Assembly: GCA_024402135.1 (NCBI GenBank)
Contig: JAKSJN010000016.1
Span: forward strand, 1-48,315
Origin: Bacteroidales bacterium
Lineage (GTDB): Bacteria > Bacteroidota > Bacteroidia > Bacteroidales > UBA932
DNA length: 48,315 bases
Direction: 5' to 3'
Of the stretch, positions 43,785 to 48,315 are shown piece after piece (the first letter of the stretch is position 1; each line of letters begins with the position of its first letter). Below the pieces are notes generated by a model. That model was not told the DNA's origin. It ran no database searches and saw only the letters and a list, made by a program, of their open reading frames with translations. The position numbers were made by a program, and so were the translations under genes.

Positions 43785-45923
43785 ATGAAAGAAATCTACA
43801 CCAAGTACATCGCATCTGTCCTCAATGTCAGAGACTGGCAGGTAGAGAACTGTGCCCTGATGTTTGAAGAGGGTAACACCATACCGTTCATTAGCCGTTA
43901 TCGCAAGGAGAAGACCGGTGGTCTGGATGATGCTTCGGTTGCAGAGATCAAGCATTGGGTCGATGTGTTCGCTGAAATGGAAAAACGCAAGTCGACCGTC
44001 ATCCAGAATATCGAGGCGCAGGGGAAACTGAGTGATGAACTACGCAGAACAATCGAGAACTGTGTATCCGTAACTGAACTGGAGGATATATACCTCCCAT
44101 ATAGACCAAAACGCCGTACACGCGCGACAGCAGCCCGTGAGATAGGACTTGAGCCACTTGCTGACAGCCTGATGAACACCAAAGTACCGGATCCTGAACG
44201 TGAAGCAGGGAAGTATGTCGGTGAGAAGGTGGCTGATGTCGAGGCGGCCCTCTCCGGTGCCCGTGACATAATCGCAGAACGGCTCAGCGAGTCTGTGCAG
44301 ATTCGAGAGACTCTCCGTGGTATGTTCCGCAACCGTCGTTTCGTGTCTCGCCAGACCCGTCAGGCCAAGGATAACCCTGAGGCATCCCGTTTCAGGACCT
44401 ATTTTGATTTCTCAATGCCGGTAAGGAACATTCCTTCGCATAATATGCTTGGCATGCTCAGGGCGGAAAACGAGGGATTCGTCAATATCTCTGTGGATGT
44501 CCTCCCAGAAAAATGTACGAACAAGATTTATTATGACTGGTGTCAGGAGCATGGTTACCCTCCAGCACGCCAGGCTGACCAGATACGAGCATCCATTGAT
44601 GATTCATACAAGCGTCTGCTGGAACCGTCAATTCTTAATGAGATAATCAAGGAAGCGAAGCAGAAGGCAGATGAGGATTCGGTCAAGGTCTTCGAGGACA
44701 ATCTGCGTCAGCTGCTGCTGTCAGCGCCTCTCGGCCAGAAGAGGATCATGGCTGTCGACCCGGGATTCCGCAATGGCTGCAAGATCGCCTGTCTTGACGC
44801 TCAGGGGCAGCTGCTCCATCACGAGATAATATTTCCTCACCCACCCCAGAACCAGAAGGTGAAGGCAATGATGTCGGTGGGGGAGATGATAGAGAAATAT
44901 GGCATAGAAGCTATCGCTATAGGCAATGGTACCGCCAGTCGTGAAACAGAGGAGTTCTTCAAGAAGGTACATCTTCCTGATGGCTGCCGTGCCTGGGTGG
45001 TCAGTGAGGATGGCGCATCTATCTATTCTGCATCCGAGGTTGCAAGAAGGGAGTTCCCTGACGAGGATGTGACCGTCCGTGGCGCCGTATCGATAGGTCG
45101 TCGACTGATGGATCCTCTATCCGAACTGGTCAAGATTGATCCGAAATCTCTGGGCGTCGGTCAGTATCAGCATGATGTTGATCAGAATCTTCTGAAAGAA
45201 AAACTGGATAATACTGTTGAGTTCTGTGTGAACAGTGTTGGTGTGGATCTGAATACAGCCAGTCCATATCTTCTTAGCTATGTGGCAGGTATCGGTCCGG
45301 CTTTGGCTGAGAATATTGTAAAATACCGTTCAGATAATGGCGTGTTCGGGTCACGTGCAGAGCTGAAAAAGGTGCCAAGGCTTGGTGCAAAGGCTTTCGA
45401 GCAGTGTGCCGGTTTTCTCCGTATCAGAGACGGGCGCAACCCATTGGACAACTCGTCAGTACATCCTGAAGCGTATCATATCGTCGACCGTATGGCGGCT
45501 TCTCTTGGAGTAAAGACAAGCGAGCTGGTAGGCAATGCTGATTTATGCTCTAAACTGACGGCTTCGGATTATGTAGATGATTCCTTTGGTATTCCTACTG
45601 TCAACGACATCATTAAAGAACTTGCAAAGCCTGGCCGAGATCCGCGTGAAGCCGCGCAGGAGTTCGAATTCTCGGCAGATGTCCATACTCTCGAGGATCT
45701 GTTCCCGGGGATGGAACTGCCAGGAATCGTGACCAACATAACGAATTTCGGAGCTTTCGTAGATATCGGCCTTCATGAGAACGGTCTTATACACGTTTCC
45801 CAGATGGGCGTGCGTGGCCTGGCTGATCCGACAAAGGTCCTGAAGCTGCATCAGCAGATTCGTGTCAGTGTACTCCAGGTTGATCTGGACAGAAAAAGAA
45901 TATCCCTGAGACTTGTGAAATAA
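43785..45923 (+). CDS. Tex-family RNA-binding transcription accessory protein
   Basis: 712 residues, close to the usual Tex length. Domains in order: an N-terminal helical Tex domain (about 1-190, with T-I-P-F-I-S-R-Y-R-K-E near 33-43), a YqgF-like RNase H fold (about 320-450, V-D-P-G-F-R-N-G), a helix-hairpin-helix pair (about 490-560, N-T-A-S-P-Y-L-L-S-Y-V-A-G-I-G), and a C-terminal S1 RNA-binding domain (about 640-712, G-I-V-T-N-I-T-N-F-G-A-F-V-D). Cytoplasmic; it acts in transcription and RNA metabolism by unclear means. It converges on a glycosyltransferase gene, and both stop codons lie in one hairpin. Confidence 0.94.
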   Translation: MKEIYTKYIASVLNVRDWQVENCALMFEEGNTIPFISRYRKEKTGGLDDASVAEIKHWVDVFAEMEKRKSTVIQNIEAQGKLSDELRRTIENCVSVTELEDIYLPYRPKRRTRATAAREIGLEPLADSLMNTKVPDPEREAGKYVGEKVADVEAALSGARDIIAERLSESVQIRETLRGMFRNRRFVSRQTRQAKDNPEASRFRTYFDFSMPVRNIPSHNMLGMLRAENEGFVNISVDVLPEKCTNKIYYDWCQEHGYPPARQADQIRASIDDSYKRLLEPSILNEIIKEAKQKADEDSVKVFEDNLRQLLLSAPLGQKRIMAVDPGFRNGCKIACLDAQGQLLHHEIIFPHPPQNQKVKAMMSVGEMIEKYGIEAIAIGNGTASRETEEFFKKVHLPDGCRAWVVSEDGASIYSASEVARREFPDEDVTVRGAVSIGRRLMDPLSELVKIDPKSLGVGQYQHDVDQNLLKEKLDNTVEFCVNSVGVDLNTASPYLLSYVAGIGPALAENIVKYRSDNGVFGSRAELKKVPRLGAKAFEQCAGFLRIRDGRNPLDNSSVHPEAYHIVDRMAASLGVKTSELVGNADLCSKLTASDYVDDSFGIPTVNDIIKELAKPGRDPREAAQEFEFSADVHTLEDLFPGMELPGIVTNITNFGAFVDIGLHENGLIHVSQMGVRGLADPTKVLKLHQQIRVSVLQVDLDRKRISLRLVK

Positions 45924-45958
45924 AGGAAAACGGCTCGTCAAACGAGCCGTTTTCCTTT
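45922..45958. terminator. Bidirectional terminator holding both stop codons
   Basis: A 17-bp perfect stem (45922-45938 with 45942-45958) and a 3-nt loop. It includes parts of the TAA of tex (45921-45923) and of the glycosyltransferase stop (45957-45959); A- and T-rich arms suit termination in both directions. Confidence 0.9.
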
Positions 45959-46682
45959 ATGCCTTTGGTCTGAGTTTTCTGAATCTTAGGGCGATCACAC
46001 CCCAGAAGGCTTCTCCGAAGATTCCGCTGGACATCTTCGATGTGCCAAGCTTTCGGTTGACAAAGATGACCGGGACCTCTTTGATGTTGAATCCCAGCTT
46101 GTATGTAGTGTACTTCATCTCTATCTGGAATCCGTATCCTTTCATCCTCACAGCATCCAGGTCTATGGTCTCCAATACCTTGCGGCTGTAGCACTTGAAT
46201 CCTGCGGTGGTGTCATATATCTTGACACCGAGGACCGTACGTACATACGCAGACGCATAATAGGACATCACGATACGTCCGATTGGCCAGTTTATGACGC
46301 TGACGCCGTCGCTGTAGCGGGAACCGATGCTCAGGTCTGCACCTTCTGTTGCGCAGGCGGAATACAGGCGTGGAAGATCATCGGGATCATGGGAGAAATC
46401 TGCGTCCATCTCGAAGACATAGTCGTATCCCTGTTCCAGTGCCCACTTGAAACCGGTGATGTACGCTGTTCCCAGTCCCAGTTTCCCGCTGCGTTCAATG
46501 AGATGAAGCCTTTCCGGAAATTCTATCATGAGTTCCTTGACAATGGATGCAGTTCCATCTGGCGATCCATCGTCAATGACAAGAATCTCATAATTCCCGT
46601 CAAGCCCGAACACGCGCCTGGTGATTGCGGCGATGTTTTCCTTCTCATTATAGGTCGGGATTATAACAATCTTTCTGTCCAT
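45957..46682 (-). CDS. Polyprenol-phosphate mannosyltransferase-like GT2 enzyme
   Basis: 241 residues. Resembles dolichol/polyprenol monophosphomannose synthase: I-I-P-T-Y-N-E-K-E-N-I at 7-17, D-D-G-S-P-D-G-T at 37-44, D-A-D at 93-95 for metal binding, and G-T-S-K-M near 217-221. It transfers a sugar, usually mannose or glucose, from a nucleotide to polyprenyl phosphate on the cytoplasmic face; the sugar is not readable. No C-terminal membrane helices, so a soluble or peripheral protein. Divergent from another GT2 gene at 46737 with overlapping promoters. Confidence 0.88.
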   Translation of the reverse strand: MDRKIVIIPTYNEKENIAAITRRVFGLDGNYEILVIDDGSPDGTASIVKELMIEFPERLHLIERSGKLGLGTAYITGFKWALEQGYDYVFEMDADFSHDPDDLPRLYSACATEGADLSIGSRYSDGVSVINWPIGRIVMSYYASAYVRTVLGVKIYDTTAGFKCYSRKVLETIDLDAVRMKGYGFQIEMKYTTYKLGFNIKEVPVIFVNRKLGTSKMSSGIFGEAFWGVIALRFRKLRPKA

Positions 46683-46699
46683 ATCTATCAGTTTATCTA

Positions 46700-46707
46700 C
46701 AAAAATA
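46700..46707 (-). promoter_or_regulatory. -7 element for the minus-strand glycosyltransferase
   Basis: On the minus strand TATTTTTG matches TAnnTTTG, 17 nt before the ATG at 46682. Confidence 0.5.
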
Positions 46708-46711
46708 GTAA

Positions 46712-46719
46712 TATCTTTG
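46712..46719 (+). promoter_or_regulatory. -7 element for the plus-strand glycosyltransferase
   Basis: TATCTTTG matches TAnnTTTG, 17 nt before the ATG at 46737. It lies just 4 bp from the opposing -7 element. Confidence 0.5.
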
Positions 46720-46736
46720 CCGAAATTATTTCAATT

Positions 46737-48200
46737 ATGAAAAGAATCGATTGTTTTATTCCATTTCAGAGCGTTGAGCAGATAAATGCTACACTCGAAA
46801 GCCTGAAGAAGGAAGAAGAAGTCAATAATATCTATCTTCTCAAGACTCCGGATGCGGAGAACGCAGATGTCGTTGGATGCAAGGTCATTGAGATACCATC
46901 ACTTAAGTCGACTGCTGCAATCAAGGCGGTTGCCGCTGCATCTGAGGCTGAGTTCACCATGATCTATACAAAGACAACGGAACTCAGTTTCGTATTGTTT
47001 GGCGTTGAACGCATGCTGGCAATCGCTGACGATTCCCAGGCTGACCTCATATATGCCGATCACTTCAACGAGGTCGGTGGAGTGCGTTCCGAGGCTCCTG
47101 TGATCGACTGCCAGTTCGGTGCTCTTCGAGATGATTTCGATTTCGGCGGTCTGCTTCTTTACCGTACGGCTGCTGTCAAGGATGCCGCTGCCCGTATGGA
47201 TGTCGATTACGCTTTTGCCGGTCTCTATGATCTGCGTCTCAAGGTTTCTCAGAAGGGTAAGCTTGAACATATCAATGAATATCTCTACTACGAAGTGGAG
47301 ACAGACAACCGCAAGTCAGGTGAAAAGATCTTTGATTATGTCGATCCGAAGAACCGCCAGGTCCAGATCGAGATGGAAAAGGCATGTACAGCCCACCTGA
47401 AGGAGATCGGAGGCTATCTCGAGCCTGAGTTCAAGCATATCGAGTTCAATGATGACAGCTTCGAATACGAGGCATCGGTTGTGATTCCGTGCAAGAACCG
47501 TGTAAAGACAATCGGAGATGCGATTGCCTCGGCTCTTTCCCAGAAGACAACCTTTAAATATAATGTAATAGTCGTTGACGATAATTCAGAGGATGGTACC
47601 GTTGACGTCATCAAAAAGTTTACAGGAGATCCTAAGCTCATCTATATCGCCCAGGACAAGAGTTATCATGCCATCGGTGGAAACTGGAACGTAGCGCTGC
47701 ATCATCCTAAATGCGGCAAGTTCGCAATCCAGCTGGACTCAGACGACTGCTATTATGACGAGACCACCGTACAGAAGTTCGTGGATGCTTTCTACGAGCA
47801 GAACTGCGCTATGGTTGTCGGAACATATCGTATGACCAATTTCCAGATGGAGACAATCCCTCCTGGAATCATCGATCATCGTGAGTGGACTCCGGATAAT
47901 GGTCGTAACAATGCTCTTCGTATCAATGGCCTCGGTGCCCCTAGAGGATTCTATGTCCCAATGCTCCGTACCATCAATTTCCCTACGACAAAGTACGGCG
48001 AGGACTATGCTGTCGGTCTGAGAGTTTCGCGTGAGTATCAGATTGGACGTATATATGATGTAGTATATAACTGCCGCCGTTGGGATGACAATTCAGATGC
48101 GAATTGTGACGTTGTAAAGATGAATGCAAACAATCTCTACAAAGACAGAATCCGTACCTGGGAGCTAAATGCCCGCATATCAATGAATAAGGCGAAATAG
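46737..48200 (+). CDS. Two-domain GT2-family glycosyltransferase
   Basis: 487 residues from the ATG at 46737; a longer in-frame form would run antisense through the neighbouring gene and is rejected. Residues about 250-487 form a canonical GT-A domain: A-S-V-V-I-P-C-K-N-R-V, V-V-D-D-N-S-E-D-G-T, then Q-L-D-S-D-D-C (the DxD region). Residues 1-240 look like a second, degenerate GT-A domain (I-D-C-F-I-P-F, T-L-E-S-L, L-I-Y-A-D-H-F), without a clear D-D-x-S motif. Relatives occur in Bacteroidales near surface-glycan genes. The acceptor is unknown; cytoplasmic or membrane-associated. Confidence 0.85.
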   Translation: MKRIDCFIPFQSVEQINATLESLKKEEEVNNIYLLKTPDAENADVVGCKVIEIPSLKSTAAIKAVAAASEAEFTMIYTKTTELSFVLFGVERMLAIADDSQADLIYADHFNEVGGVRSEAPVIDCQFGALRDDFDFGGLLLYRTAAVKDAAARMDVDYAFAGLYDLRLKVSQKGKLEHINEYLYYEVETDNRKSGEKIFDYVDPKNRQVQIEMEKACTAHLKEIGGYLEPEFKHIEFNDDSFEYEASVVIPCKNRVKTIGDAIASALSQKTTFKYNVIVVDDNSEDGTVDVIKKFTGDPKLIYIAQDKSYHAIGGNWNVALHHPKCGKFAIQLDSDDCYYDETTVQKFVDAFYEQNCAMVVGTYRMTNFQMETIPPGIIDHREWTPDNGRNNALRINGLGAPRGFYVPMLRTINFPTTKYGEDYAVGLRVSREYQIGRIYDVVYNCRRWDDNSDANCDVVKMNANNLYKDRIRTWELNARISMNKAK

Positions 48201-48268
48201 CCATTTTGCGGTATTTCAAACAGAAGTCGGTTTAAACGATTTTTATTGAAAAATTTTTGCGAAAGGTA

Positions 48269-48298
48269 TTGCAGGAAAGAAAAAGATGCGTACCTTTG
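48269..48298 (+). promoter_or_regulatory. Promoter at the right edge, probably for a stable RNA
   Basis: TTG at 48269-48271, exactly 19 nt, TACCTTTG at 48291-48298, continuing CAATCCC. Element and spacing equal those of the tRNA-Lys promoter at 33353-33389. The gene it drives begins beyond the window; a tRNA or other stable RNA is the likeliest. Confidence 0.7.
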
Positions 48299-48315
48299 CA
48301 ATCCCGTTCGACGAA

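Noticed and set aside
46389-46736. Upstream in-frame extension of the plus-strand GT2 gene
   Set aside because: It runs antisense through the neighbouring glycosyltransferase and across both promoters; the ATG at 46737 fits the -7 element.

Overview
This window looks like chromosomal DNA from a gut-type member of the order Bacteroidales. Four things in the sequence point there. Promoters follow the Bacteroidetes -33/-7 pattern (TTG, about 19-20 nt, TAnnTTTG), and Shine-Dalgarno sites are mostly absent. The primary sigma factor is the short 286-residue form without region 1.1. tRNA genes lack an encoded CCA. Many exported proteins belong to plant-polysaccharide families typical of Bacteroidales. 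I cannot name the genus from the sequence alone. About 36 protein genes, two tRNA-Lys genes and one TPP riboswitch are packed densely; no gap without a gene exceeds about 290 bp. I see no insertion sequence, phage gene, CRISPR array or rRNA gene.

Layout. 1-674: 3' part of a GGGtGRT-family gene. 770-9585: accessory, mostly exported proteins (SDR, CE1 esterase, GH115 alpha-glucuronidase, a phosphatase/aldose-1-epimerase fusion, a ThuA-domain lipoprotein, a LamG-like lipoprotein). 9662-12450: a TonB-dependent receptor divergent from an AraC-type regulator, with paired direct repeats between them. 12546-15619: a DUF1846 protein and an exported SGNH/sialate-O-acetylesterase-like protein. 15775-18140 (minus strand): thiM-thiE-thiD behind a TPP riboswitch and terminator. 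18235-22571 (minus strand): carB and an exported esterase. 22698-25819: iron alcohol dehydrogenase, Gfo/Idh/MocA oxidoreductase, EamA transporter. 25915-30348: an exported hemicellulose operon (mutarotase-like DUF4380 protein, tandem GH43 lipoprotein, CE1 esterase). 30349-33330: msrA, an S37 peptidase and an orphan lipoprotein. 33353-33776: two tRNA-Lys genes and an unusual hairpin-rich repeat element. 33848-45923: mostly housekeeping genes (dtd, serine hydrolase, htrA, rpoD, argS, a YgiQ radical-SAM protein, a small acidic protein, a ClC channel, tex). 45957-48200: two divergent glycosyltransferases. The right edge ends in a promoter that matches the tRNA-Lys promoter.

How the genes fit together. 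The esterases (CE1 at 1549 and 29167, the BD-FAE-like one at 21636, the SGNH one at 14102), the GH115 and the tandem GH43 would together remove acyl, methylglucuronic acid and arabinose/xylose side groups from xylan-like hemicellulose. No susC/susD pair or endo-xylanase is present, so these are accessory enzymes scattered outside a canonical polysaccharide utilisation locus. The thiamine genes are a salvage set. The htrA-rpoD-argS cluster is tightly spaced and probably one transcript.

Most of the window is ordinary. The most unusual items are the histidine-phosphatase/aldose-1-epimerase fusion with two Pro/Ala/Gly/Met-rich inserts, the 26-bp perfect hairpin that swallows the 3' end of a tRNA-Lys and heads a repeat-bounded multi-hairpin element, and the AraC direct-repeat operator whose position suggests both activation and autorepression. 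I found no clear multi-gene system that I would call previously undescribed.
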